This document shows positions 1 to 9,816 of a DNA stretch of 30,470 bases, one piece after another. Made by a program: the position numbers and the translations under genes. The stretch covers positions 1 through 30,470 of the forward strand of contig MLAK01000938.1 of the NCBI GenBank assembly GCA_001839685.1, read 5' to 3'. The notes beneath the pieces were generated by a model. That model saw only the letters and a program-made list of their open reading frames with translations. It was not told where the DNA came from and made no database searches. Numbering within the stretch: the stretch's first letter is position 1; every line of letters starts with the position of its first letter. Origin of the DNA: Tritrichomonas foetus (taxonomy: Eukaryota; Parabasalia; Tritrichomonadida; Tritrichomonadidae).

Positions 1-483
1 TTTGTAAACCTTTCATATAGGAGGGGAAGGATTAAAAAAAATATTCAATTTGGAATCGTATTAATTTCTTTCTAATAAGAAGAAAATAAAATCGATTGTT
101 GGACCAAATGGCTACTCTCGTGATTTATGAATATGAGCATTTTGACATTTTGAGAATAATCGTGTCATTGGACAACACTTGGAAATAGAATAATCGAGTC
201 AGTGATTTATAAGAAAGTATTTTATTCACTGGCAGTTCTTTGGTCAAGTTTTTCTCTTGAGTTTGCAAATATGTTTTATAATCTTCAAGCGATTCGAGTG
301 AGATGGAATTTTGGCAAGCAGCAAGGCCATTTTTAGCAAAGGAAGACGGCTGGAGATAAAGCAAAAAGGGAAAAAAAGATAATGACTGGAGGAAAAAAGA
401 AACTTAAATGCAGAGTCAAAAAAATTAGACATGATAAAAACAAATTTACTAATACAAATACAAATAACATAATAATTATCTAA
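1..483. other. Intergenic, left window edge
   Basis: This is AT-rich sequence with no reading frame that starts with ATG and looks like protein. Minus-strand open frames at 125-364 and 244-432 are short; the first opens with TTG and has no internal methionine until its last few codons. The stretch holds the 3' flank of the MINDY gene, whose stop lies at about 484. I see no RNA gene or repeat. Confidence 0.5.
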
Positions 484-1374
484 TTAGGCAATTGTGCAGT
501 CATCCTTACGGCTCTTTCCTGCCTTTTGCTTCTTTGGTGCTTTTTCAGCTTCAGCTGCGGCCTTCTGCTGGTGAAGTTTATCTTTTTGGTTGTTTTTGGT
601 TTCACTCTTTTTGGCGGTTTTATTTTCTTCCCATGGTTTGCAAACGGTTTGAATAAAGTTTTCGTCGAAGTAGGTGAAGTCTCCTTTGGAGTTTGGAAGT
701 GAGTGCCATGCGCAGTGGACAGCACCAAGGCCTTTGCATGTGATTAAGCTATAAACGTGGTTGAGGTGTTTGTAAATGCAGGCAAAGTGAGCGTTTCTAA
801 AGAAGATTTGAACTTCTCCTTCTGCGATTTGTTGTTCGATAGCTTCGATTCCGGAATCAGTAACTTGTCTTCCAAGTCTGTTATTCCAGTTTCTTAAAGC
901 TTTGAGTTCGTCTGCACAATTTTTACTGTTTCCGCTTTCGATGTCGAGTTCGATCATTCTCATCATTAATGAATCATAATCGAACTTCGTAATCAATTCG
1001 TAGTTTTTATTATTTTTTTCTGGAATCATTGCATGAACGAGTCGGATTCCAAGTTTTTCGAGAAATCGTGGATAATCCTTGAATTCGTTGCAGCTGTAAA
1101 ATGAAGGGTTGACGTAGTAGCCACGAACAACTTTTTTGAGGCCGTGAACATGTGGATTGAAGTTTTGAACGAGTTCAATAATGGATGAAGGTGAATAAAT
1201 GCCGCTCTCGATAGAAACATGACCCTTTAAAACAAGGGCGTTGAAAATTGCGATAAGCAAGCATGGCCCGTCACGATGTTGCAAAAGAATGTTAACTTTC
1301 TTGTTGAGTGGGGGGAAGAAGATTGTCTTTGTGGCGAAAACAATTGTCTTTTTCTGTGTTGGATTAGTCGACAT
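484..1374 (-). CDS. MINDY-family deubiquitinase with polybasic CaaX-like C-terminus
   Basis: The product is a 296-aa cysteine protease of the MINDY (FAM63) family, whose characterised members trim K48-linked ubiquitin chains. The diagnostic catalytic segment is visible: Gln32 and Cys38 in QHRDGPCLL, with the same six-residue Gln-to-Cys spacing as MINDY-1. The catalytic His196 sits in FRNAHF. Between them lies the usual helical insertion with family-like blocks such as VVRGYYVNP. After about residue 245 the protein becomes a Lys/Ala-rich tail (residues 252-292) that ends DDCTIA, a possible CaaX prenylation box after a basic stretch. The start is supported by an initiator-like TCACA only 7 nt upstream of the ATG. 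The length matches a single MINDY catalytic domain, and no separate ubiquitin-interacting helix is evident. The next gene on this strand is 3.5 kb away, so it is probably transcribed alone. Confidence 0.9.
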   Translation of the reverse strand: MSTNPTQKKTIVFATKTIFFPPLNKKVNILLQHRDGPCLLIAIFNALVLKGHVSIESGIYSPSSIIELVQNFNPHVHGLKKVVRGYYVNPSFYSCNEFKDYPRFLEKLGIRLVHAMIPEKNNKNYELITKFDYDSLMMRMIELDIESGNSKNCADELKALRNWNNRLGRQVTDSGIEAIEQQIAEGEVQIFFRNAHFACIYKHLNHVYSLITCKGLGAVHCAWHSLPNSKGDFTYFDENFIQTVCKPWEENKTAKKSETKNNQKDKLHQQKAAAEAEKAPKKQKAGKSRKDDCTIA

Positions 1375-1378
1375 CTTT

Positions 1379-1383
1379 TGTGA
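1379..1383 (-). promoter_or_regulatory. Initiator-like motif of the MINDY gene
   Basis: On the minus strand TCACA precedes the ATG by 7 nt and matches the trichomonad initiator consensus TCA(+1)Py(T/A). It supports the chosen start and predicts a very short 5' UTR. Confidence 0.6.
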
Positions 1384-4300
1384 TCAAAAAAGTTGGAAAA
1401 ATATTGAATAATGAGGTGAAGAAGGCCAAACCCACGGAAATTGAATATCTATTGAAACCACCAATGTGAACAAATCTGATTCAACTTTTTTATGAGATTT
1501 GAAGTTGAATTGAATGTATTTTCTAAATGAGCTCGCAAATATTTTCAATGGAAGAATTTGTTTTTCGCTATTTAAATTCAATTTGATAAAATATTGTGAA
1601 GAATTGATGCCCCATCTTATTCAAAAGATGGCCATTGAAATTCTATGAAAATCAAAAAAAAATGGATCTTGAATTTTTGTGAAGAATGGAATCTCTCCTT
1701 CTGAAAAAGTGGCTAACATCGGAGATCTATCATAGGAAATGTAACTTTTTGTGAGTAATTAGCTTATATTTTCAATGTATAAAACTATTGTGTGGTTATA
1801 ATTGTATAGGATTGTATTCATCAGAAATATACACAATTTGAGTATAACATTGCAAACTTTTTGCATGTCGAAATTTATTTGAGAACCATGACGCGATTTC
1901 CTCACAAACATATTGAGAAGCATTTAGGTGAATTATTTGGCCTGCCAGTTTCTCATAGAAATTTAGTTAAACAGAAAACCATGAAACTGTTTGAGAATGG
2001 CTCTGAAATTTTGAATGAAATTTCTGTATAAATATAGTCATTCATGAATCACCAAAAAATGTTTTTCTCCCCGAAATAATGTTCATTATATAGGTCTCTT
2101 TGATAGTATCCATTTGGTTTCGCAATTCGATGTCTTTTCAATATTTGAATCCTGCATTGAAATAAATTGTGCAAAAAGTGGCTTTTCGAAAAAAGTGTTT
2201 TCCAGGGAGTGTCCAGCCGCCATATCCAAAAACTCTCTTTAAGTTTCCAATAATGAACACACTTATTGTTTGATACCCTGTTGCCATATCCCCAAGTACT
2301 TTTTCCTTTCCCGCGACAATTCTTCTCCATTTGAAAATTCAATCTAAATAAACCTTAACAGCCTTATTCTAACCCTTATTTTTACTCGTTTTTCATATTT
2401 AAAAGGTGATGAGAGGTTCTTGGTTCGCTTTTTTTCCCCTCTCCCCATCATATTTCCATCCATGGCCCAACATCAATTTGGGTTTTTCTTCACGATTTCA
2501 CAGGCCTAATGATAACTTTTGTTGGTGAATTATATACAATGTTCATTTTTCCTTGAATTCGTCTTTTGTTTCTTTTTTCGAGATTTCCAATTTTCATTTT
2601 TTTCCCAGAGGAGTTGAAGCGGAATTTTACCCAAAAAGTTAAAATAGTAGTCATATCTAAAAAATTCCTCATCATTTGAACTCTCCAGAAGGCTTTTATT
2701 ATCCGGAAATATGGCGCGCCAAATCAAATTCGCCAATTTTGTGAGAATGGCGCGAAAAATATCTGATTTTCATAGATTCCGTTTAGAAAAAATGAGTAAA
2801 ATTTTGATGTGTCCACTCAATCAACAATTTACTCATATTTTTATTTCACGACGAACTAAAATATCTTTCTATTATTTTTTTCCCTACTCCTTAGATTTTT
2901 CTATTCGTGTTTTAATGAGATAAGATGAATCTCTCCTTCATTTCACTGTTTTTGTTATGAAAATTCAAAATTGTGTGATAAAAAAGCGGAATTCGTCTTT
3001 TGAAGGCATTTTGATGATGGATGCCATGATGCAATAGTACTTCCTATCTAATGTGAATATAATAGATCTTGAAACTTTAGTTGGGAATACTAACTAGCAC
3101 ATAAAAAGAAAAAAACGGATCGCAAAGAATAAAACGTGAATGACTGATATGGTTTAGGGAAATACAGAAGGATAGTATTGGACAATGAATTAACTATTTA
3201 TTGAGTAAATGATTAATCCAACAAAATGGGAAAAATCCAACATTTATATGTGTAATATCATTTGTTTTGTACCTGATTTGATTTCATGTTTGGTATTTTT
3301 TATTAAAATTGGGAAATTTATGATTATTGTAATAATGAAGGTCTTATTTCCTTGAAAAGAAACTGGTTTCATTTGCCAAACCTGTTCACAAGCTAAAGAA
3401 TGTTGGTATATTGGATTCATAATAAATACTATTCACAAATATAACTAAATGAATATAAAATTCGCAAGAAAATGTCTACAGGTTTATAATTATGTTTTTA
3501 TTAATCACTTCAATGGAAAAATCGTTATAAAACTGCTACTATGCAGTTATATGATCAGTGCAAATTTCTTTCAACACTATGAGAAACTGCTTGATATGAT
3601 TATGCTGAAAAAGATCAGATGAAATGTCAATTATGTGTTAAACTTTATAAATCCTCTATACTTATTTTTTTCATGATCTTATTGGCTTGAGACATGGAAA
3701 TTAGATAAATGCCTACATTTGACGGACAGACACCTACTAATTAGTTGATATGGATATTAAAATGGTATAAATGATAATTTCACAATAAACTCTACTATAG
3801 GAAATCTCTGTTAATGGCAAAGATAAACATATTTCGAAAGTTCGTTTGTTTTCGATTTCGTATTTCTCGACTAATTATTACACTAAATGTGATGGGAAAG
3901 TAACACTATATTACGAATTTGTGGAAATATCCAAGTGAAAGGTCTTTAAGCACTACAATTGTGTGATAAATCAATTTTTCTCTCAGATTGATAAATTTGA
4001 AGATAATTAGTGATAGTTATTTCACAAAATTCTCACTTTTTTATCATAACATCCTTTATTTACAAAATTTTTTACATTTACTATTGCTATGCATCGAACA
4101 CCTTTTTCTGTTCAACATTATTGGTTCATTTATATATAAATCATCACAAAGTTTTGGTCACTCTTCTTTGGTACATGAATTTATAGAGAAATATATGATT
4201 GAGAAATACATTATCGAGCTGAAAGCTCGAATAACACATTTCTTCTAACTTTGAAATGGTGAATATTATGTGATGATAGAAAGAAACCGCTCCAAGTAAA

Positions 4301-4926
4301 GTTTTTATTCGTTAGATTCTCACATATATAGGGGCACCAGTTAATATACCAATAATAATCCAGAAAAGTATAAGAAAACTCTGAAATTAGAATATATACA
4401 ATTTCCAAAGAATAGGCAAAAGCTCCAAGTAGTTTTTAAGATTATAAGATGATATATTTTCCACCATATCCCGCTCATTTTTGGTTTAGAGTCATTCCAC
4501 ATATTATCATTCAATGGTACAAATTGGGATCTTGGTTCCAATTTGTTTCTTGCTACAATCCATTCATCTCTTATTTTGTCAGCTTTATGTATGATTTGAA
4601 GAAGAAAAAAAAACTACCATCTCACATAATTTAAGTTTTAAATGTAAATCACGAATCTAATAACACATTTCGTTTTAAGAGAGCCTTTTTGAGTTATTCT
4701 GATCAAAGAAACTTGAAATGGCATAAAAAATGTCGAGAGTTATGTGAAAAAACTAAAGACAACCCCGAATAGAATTGACATAAATACAAAAGTTTGTAAG
4801 AGCCCAAAATAAGATTTACAGTTCAGTCTTTTGAGACATGGAAGAATAAAGATATAACAGATCAAAACAAATCAGAAAGTGAAAATATCTATCATTTTTA
4901 TTGATATAAACAAACAAATATCATTT
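1384..4926. other. Gene-poor intergenic region
   Basis: This 3.5-kb stretch holds only short open frames (97 aa or fewer) with no recognisable family and no consistent coding character. The longest, on the minus strand at 2049-2342, starts at TTG in the open frame and is W/K-rich; I could not support it. The one feature that stands out is a pair of GC-rich sites, TTTGGCGCGCC and TTTTCGCGCC on the minus strand, at 2711-2760. I see no tRNA-like B box or repeat. A lineage-specific gene or non-coding RNA could be hidden here. Confidence 0.5.
2711..2760. promoter_or_regulatory. Paired E2F-like sites without an adjacent gene
   Basis: Two GC-rich motifs occur about 35 bp apart in a very AT-rich setting: ATGGCGCGCCAAA (2711-2723) and ATGGCGCGAAAAA (2748-2759). 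Read on the minus strand they are TTTGGCGCG and TTTTCGCGCC, which fit the E2F/DP consensus TTTSGCGC. No convincing gene starts within 300 bp, so what they might control is unknown. Confidence 0.3.
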
Positions 4927-7900
4927 CTATTGAAGCGAAATATTTTCTGATGTCTTCTTTCGAGTCATACCTAAATTAAATGATTCAGTTCCCACCAGAT
5001 AAGTTTTCCTTAATCCTTTTCCTTTAATTTGGATTTCCCCTCTTTCTTTCACGTGATAATTCAAGAATTTAATTAAATTGTAAGATGAATCTGATATTTG
5101 AATGAAGCCAGGAAGTCCACTACTATTCATTCTTGATGCAACATTCACAGAGTCGCCAATAATATCAAAGACTGGACGGGTATGCCCTAAAATTCCACAG
5201 TTAATTGGTCCACCAGAATTCATTCCAACTGTTATACTAAATTTAGTAGGTCCTTCTTCATTTAATTTGTTAACAATTTCAAGCATCTTTAAGGCATAAT
5301 CCAACACAACACGGGCTGAATTGACGGTAGAATCTGTAAACAGTCCTCCACAAATCATATAAATATGTCCAATGGTTTTCAATTTTGTAATTGCTGGGAA
5401 ATTATGCAATTCTTCATCATACGCTGAAAAAAGCTTATTCAGGAATGACACAACTTCAACAGCGGTCATATTCGCAATGACACCATTCCAATCATTGACT
5501 GAAGTGAAAAGAACTGTAGCTTCTTGAACTTCAAAAGAAATATCGGTTTCACCATCATTTAATCGTTTAGCAATTGATGGTGGAATCAAAGAAGTAATTA
5601 ATTGTTCGCTTTTCGCTTTTTCGGATTCGACTAATGCTTCTTGATAGTGTTCAGTTGTTCGATCCATCACAATTATTGAAAAAGACTTCACAGGATTTGA
5701 AAGATCATCAATCCCATCATCTTGGAAACCTTCAATAATGATAGAAATATACATTAATTGGGAATTAACACCTAAAATAGTTGAAGTGAACTGATATTTA
5801 TATGTAGCGGAAGTTCCTTCTTGCATTTTTTTAATTTCTGCAATTAAGCGAGAAATTATTTGGTTTCTATCTTTATCAATCAACGAATTTTGAAGGAAAG
5901 TGATTAAATTTTCACCAACAATTTGATCCTCCGGTGTTTTGAATAATTGACAAAGTGTTCCATTCACTTTATCAATTTTCAAATTTGCATTTGTTGTCAT
6001 TAACCCACATTTGGAATATTGGACAATAAAATCTAAATCAATTCCTTTATTTAAAGTTGAGTCTGTTGAATGTATCGTTGTTGATGAACTAACCGTTCCA
6101 GATAACCATTTAATTAAGGATTGTGTCTTGAGAAGTGCTTCAGGTTTAACAAGAAGTAGTAAATATCGAGGACATAATAAATTCCGCAGTTGTGCTTTAA
6201 ATGAACTAACAATGAAAGTGGAAAAGTAAAGAATTTGAATGACAAACATTAGAATGAAGATTAACATTAAAACATCAGTTTTTGAATCATTTAACTGCGT
6301 TGTTTTATCTTCAAATAATGTGGTTGCTTCAGCTAAATAAAGATTTAAATGAGAAAACATTAAATGTTCATAATGATAAACAAAAGTATCTAAAAAACTT
6401 AGGTTCACTTGTGATTCATTCATTAAAATCCAACTTGATAGTTCAGAAAAGAGTCTCATTTGTGAATCACAACTCATTGAAATGTAAACAGAGTGAATTA
6501 AACCATAGGATGGATTGTATTTAACCATACTATCATTATAAACTATTTCTGAATGAGACATAAAGGCATTAATCACATCAGAACCAAGTAACAATGATGC
6601 TGTTGCTAGTGACGTGTTTGTTCCATAAAGGAAAATATCAAACATTTCTAATAAATCTTTCACATAAGAAAGTGACTTCATTTTAAGTGTTTGCTTATCA
6701 AATAAAACAGGTTTTTTGGAAAACAATTCTTGGGTCCAAACATAAGATGCCAATGTTGACGAATAAACATTAATTGAAGCAACATAAGAATCTGCCATAT
6801 CAATTAACTGATAAGTTGAATTCAAAAATACAATAATACCAATTGTACACATTGTTCCAGTGAACAGAATTAAGACAAATAAATGACTATTAAAGCCACC
6901 TAGTAATCCAGTTATTTTTCTTGGAACTGTTGAAAGTGAGTCATATAAATCGTCATAAACTTTAGAATTTTCTGTATTATCAGTAAGTTCTGTTGAATTT
7001 CCGGAATTATTCGCTGAGCTTTTACGTGAATGATTGGCAACAGAATAATTCTTTGTGTTGTTGTTATGATGTTGCTTTTTTGATTTTAGAGACCATCTTA
7101 AATTAGAAATTTCATTTTTAGGAATTTGGAAGAACATTTTCAAAGTAAAAACGACTTCTCTCTTAAAGAAATAGCCAGCAATCAAAACAAGAGGGAGAAA
7201 AACTACAACAGGAAATCCCCATAATAAAATTAACCAAATATATGACAATTTTTGGAAGAAGAACCGATAATCCAAGATTTCTTTTGATAAAAGGGTAGTT
7301 AATTCATGAATTGAGTGATACAGAGTGTCAAAATTCTGCATTATATATAAAACATCAGAAGATTCGGATGCTCTAGACCAATCAAATGATTCGTTTTTAG
7401 AAATGATTTGATGGAGCGATTGTGTATATGAAGAAAGCATATCATAAATAGTTGCATTGATTGTTGAATTACCAACATAGGAAATATGTGACTTATCCGA
7501 ACAAGATTCCGAAATTGTTGTTCCTGGGTTACATAAATCTAAGAAAATGGCCATATTCTCATTAAGTTCATAATAATATGTCCACAAACTTGGAACAATT
7601 TGTTCTTTTTCTATGAATTCCAGATGGACAAACATTGGAGGACCAGTTTCTTCCATATGAGGTAAAATATCATCAATTTCAAACAAGTTTCTTCTTCGAA
7701 CAAGTTGTGGAACTCGAGTAATTGATGTTTCTAAAGCACCAATTACATTAATAGGCTGAAGATTATCACGGAAATTAGACACAGTATTCAAGGAAACTCC
7801 CAAAATGATGGCAGGCATAATCAACATTGCAGAAAAGAGTAAAATTACAATAGAATACATCCAAGGAAGTGGTGGTAAATTTAAAGACATGATTAATTCT

Positions 7901-9774
7901 TGTGCAGAAACAAAAGGTTCCATTTTTTCTTGGAATTCTTGATCTAAATTTTCAGTAATATTAATTGATGTTGATGATTCACTATTTGTTGAACGACTCA
8001 TTAAATCATTATGATGAGTTTTGCTTCGATCAGCCAAATTTTGATAATATACAGTTTTTTGATGATTACCAACAGAACGGTGATAAAACATGACAATTTC
8101 ACGAAAAACAGTTGGAGATGTTGGATAGTTCCTAGTAAGTCGTAAATACAAAAGTTCAGTTTTATAAGTTGCATCAGAAATTTCTGGAAGAAGACTAATT
8201 AAAGTGTCAGTTTTTTGCTTTAAGACAGCACCCCAGAAATCGGCAATTGAATGCTGTAAAGTTCGATTAGAGCGTTTACATACAGAAACAGCTTCAAGAA
8301 GTGGTTGATTTAATTGGGTGAGCATTTCCTGTCTTAATATATTGAATAATTCTATGAAAGAGCTTGTGTTAAAAGGTCCTTTCATGATTTTTAATGCAGC
8401 TTGGTGTAATGTTGTCAATAACATTACATCATTTTGAATGGAGAGTGCAACTTGGACTGCAGAAAGGAAAAAATCAGGTTTTCCAGTGAATTCTAAACCG
8501 TGTGAAATGAATGAAGAATTTTCAATTTCATTTACTTTAAAAAGGAAACCAGTTCGCGTCAATAATGAAAGTTCGGCTTCATTTTTGATCATCATTAATT
8601 CAAAATTATTATTCCCTTCAGGGGTTTGATTCAACATTGCAAGAAGAATTTCATCATTATTTTCTTTCCCTTTATCATCGTTTGAAAGGACATCAAATCT
8701 TGATACAATTTTCAGCATTCGATGGTTGATTAATACTCGACTAATGAAAAAGGACGAAATAATGATTACGACTAAAATAATGAAATAATAAGTCATTACA
8801 TTTGGTGCAAAGCAGGAAATGGTTGGAATTAATGCACAGAATGGTGCAGAGATTGCCGAACAGAAAATAATGAAGTTTGCAGTCGGATGAATATAAGGCA
8901 ATGTAAAGAAAATTTTCACTGCAAATAAACTCGATAAAAATATGATTACGATAGTGAAGAGAATTGAAGCCACATTTTTGGAAAGAAAATCAAAAACAGT
9001 TTGAAAGAAAATAACAACAAGTAAAATAATATTCAACTGCCAATCAAGCTGAGAATGTGCAAACCATGTTTGCGTGATATCATGTTTCCGAATAATCGGT
9101 GTGGCATTATATGCTCCACACGATAAGAAGATATAAATCAGTTGGATAATAAGTAAGGGGATTGAAATTAATAACATGATTAATGAATCAGAAGTAGTTG
9201 ATTGATCAGTTCTGAAGATTAATTGATAGAAAGATTCTGAACACAAGTGGGAAATGTAAGTCGTTAATATTGGCATCAAAATTCGTGCAACAACAACAAA
9301 TAAATACATCTCTTCTTGGCTGATACATGATTTCCCTTTGTATTTGAGAATGATATAAACCAGAAACATCACCAAAGCAACGTAGATAATCAATAATATT
9401 AAATTAACCAAGAGCTTGATGTGAAAGCTACATTCTGGCGGCAAAATGATTTGGATATAGCGAAAAACATTGAAAATGTTCTTGATGATGCTTGTAAAGG
9501 AATTCAAGTCGAGCATAATAAATCCACATGAGGCAAGAATAAGGAAAAGCGGAAAAGTAAAAAGGCGAACAGTATTGACCCATTTGACCTTAAAATCAAA
9601 GCGTCCAATATCTAAAGAGAACTTTCGATAAAGCTGTTTGAATGTAATATCTTCATGCGAGAAATCTGTCGTAACTTTGAATTTCTTTGCTGAATTGAAC
9701 ATCGCTGAGGATTTGATTTCGTACTGACGAGAGCGAGATGACGAAACGACAGAGGCAGTCACATCGTTCATCAT
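4927..9774 (-). CDS. Multi-span membrane protein with PAS and C2-like adenylyl cyclase domain
   Basis: This 1615-aa integral membrane protein has a cytoplasmic cyclase module. A cluster of hydrophobic spans fills roughly residues 65-360, with further spans near 640, 850-875, 965-985 and 1166-1190; the hydrophilic segments between are probably sensory or structural. A PAS-like domain lies at about 1250-1375, followed by a short helical linker and a class III cyclase domain at about 1390-1585. The domain keeps the adenine-selecting pair Lys1466 (in KLKTIG) and Asp1537 (in VFDIIG). It also keeps the transition-state pair Asn1544 and Arg1548 in SVNVASRM, and the KGKG lysines near 1584-1586. Both metal-binding aspartates are missing: the usual FTD is FTS (Ser1425) and the usual GD is GH (His1470). 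This is the residue set of mammalian adenylyl cyclase C2 halves, so as a homodimer it is probably inactive. It may act as a heterodimer partner or a pseudo-cyclase. Multi-span proteins with a C-terminal cyclase are an expanded class in trichomonads. Two ATGs stand in tandem at the start, and no initiator motif is seen before them; a transposon begins 42 bp upstream. Confidence 0.93.
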   Translation of the reverse strand: MMNDVTASVVSSSRSRQYEIKSSAMFNSAKKFKVTTDFSHEDITFKQLYRKFSLDIGRFDFKVKWVNTVRLFTFPLFLILASCGFIMLDLNSFTSIIKNIFNVFRYIQIILPPECSFHIKLLVNLILLIIYVALVMFLVYIILKYKGKSCISQEEMYLFVVVARILMPILTTYISHLCSESFYQLIFRTDQSTTSDSLIMLLISIPLLIIQLIYIFLSCGAYNATPIIRKHDITQTWFAHSQLDWQLNIILLVVIFFQTVFDFLSKNVASILFTIVIIFLSSLFAVKIFFTLPYIHPTANFIIFCSAISAPFCALIPTISCFAPNVMTYYFIILVVIIISSFFISRVLINHRMLKIVSRFDVLSNDDKGKENNDEILLAMLNQTPEGNNNFELMMIKNEAELSLLTRTGFLFKVNEIENSSFISHGLEFTGKPDFFLSAVQVALSIQNDVMLLTTLHQAALKIMKGPFNTSSFIELFNILRQEMLTQLNQPLLEAVSVCKRSNRTLQHSIADFWGAVLKQKTDTLISLLPEISDATYKTELLYLRLTRNYPTSPTVFREIVMFYHRSVGNHQKTVYYQNLADRSKTHHNDLMSRSTNSESSTSINITENLDQEFQEKMEPFVSAQELIMSLNLPPLPWMYSIVILLFSAMLIMPAIILGVSLNTVSNFRDNLQPINVIGALETSITRVPQLVRRRNLFEIDDILPHMEETGPPMFVHLEFIEKEQIVPSLWTYYYELNENMAIFLDLCNPGTTISESCSDKSHISYVGNSTINATIYDMLSSYTQSLHQIISKNESFDWSRASESSDVLYIMQNFDTLYHSIHELTTLLSKEILDYRFFFQKLSYIWLILLWGFPVVVFLPLVLIAGYFFKREVVFTLKMFFQIPKNEISNLRWSLKSKKQHHNNNTKNYSVANHSRKSSANNSGNSTELTDNTENSKVYDDLYDSLSTVPRKITGLLGGFNSHLFVLILFTGTMCTIGIIVFLNSTYQLIDMADSYVASINVYSSTLASYVWTQELFSKKPVLFDKQTLKMKSLSYVKDLLEMFDIFLYGTNTSLATASLLLGSDVINAFMSHSEIVYNDSMVKYNPSYGLIHSVYISMSCDSQMRLFSELSSWILMNESQVNLSFLDTFVYHYEHLMFSHLNLYLAEATTLFEDKTTQLNDSKTDVLMLIFILMFVIQILYFSTFIVSSFKAQLRNLLCPRYLLLLVKPEALLKTQSLIKWLSGTVSSSTTIHSTDSTLNKGIDLDFIVQYSKCGLMTTNANLKIDKVNGTLCQLFKTPEDQIVGENLITFLQNSLIDKDRNQIISRLIAEIKKMQEGTSATYKYQFTSTILGVNSQLMYISIIIEGFQDDGIDDLSNPVKSFSIIVMDRTTEHYQEALVESEKAKSEQLITSLIPPSIAKRLNDGETDISFEVQEATVLFTSVNDWNGVIANMTAVEVVSFLNKLFSAYDEELHNFPAITKLKTIGHIYMICGGLFTDSTVNSARVVLDYALKMLEIVNKLNEEGPTKFSITVGMNSGGPINCGILGHTRPVFDIIGDSVNVASRMNSSGLPGFIQISDSSYNLIKFLNYHVKERGEIQIKGKGLRKTYLVGTESFNLGMTRKKTSENISLQ

Positions 9775-9816
9775 GTTGCCCTGGAAAAAAGATTATTTCA
9801 AAATCCGGATATTAAA

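Noticed and set aside
125..364. 79-codon minus-strand frame at the window edge
   Set aside because: The middle looks protein-like, but it starts with TTG and has no ATG before the last seven codons. It is at most a decayed fragment.
2049..2342. 97-codon minus-strand frame as a gene
   Set aside because: It opens with TTG; the first ATG is four codons in. Composition is unusual (many Trp), there is no known motif, and no initiator motif was seen close by.
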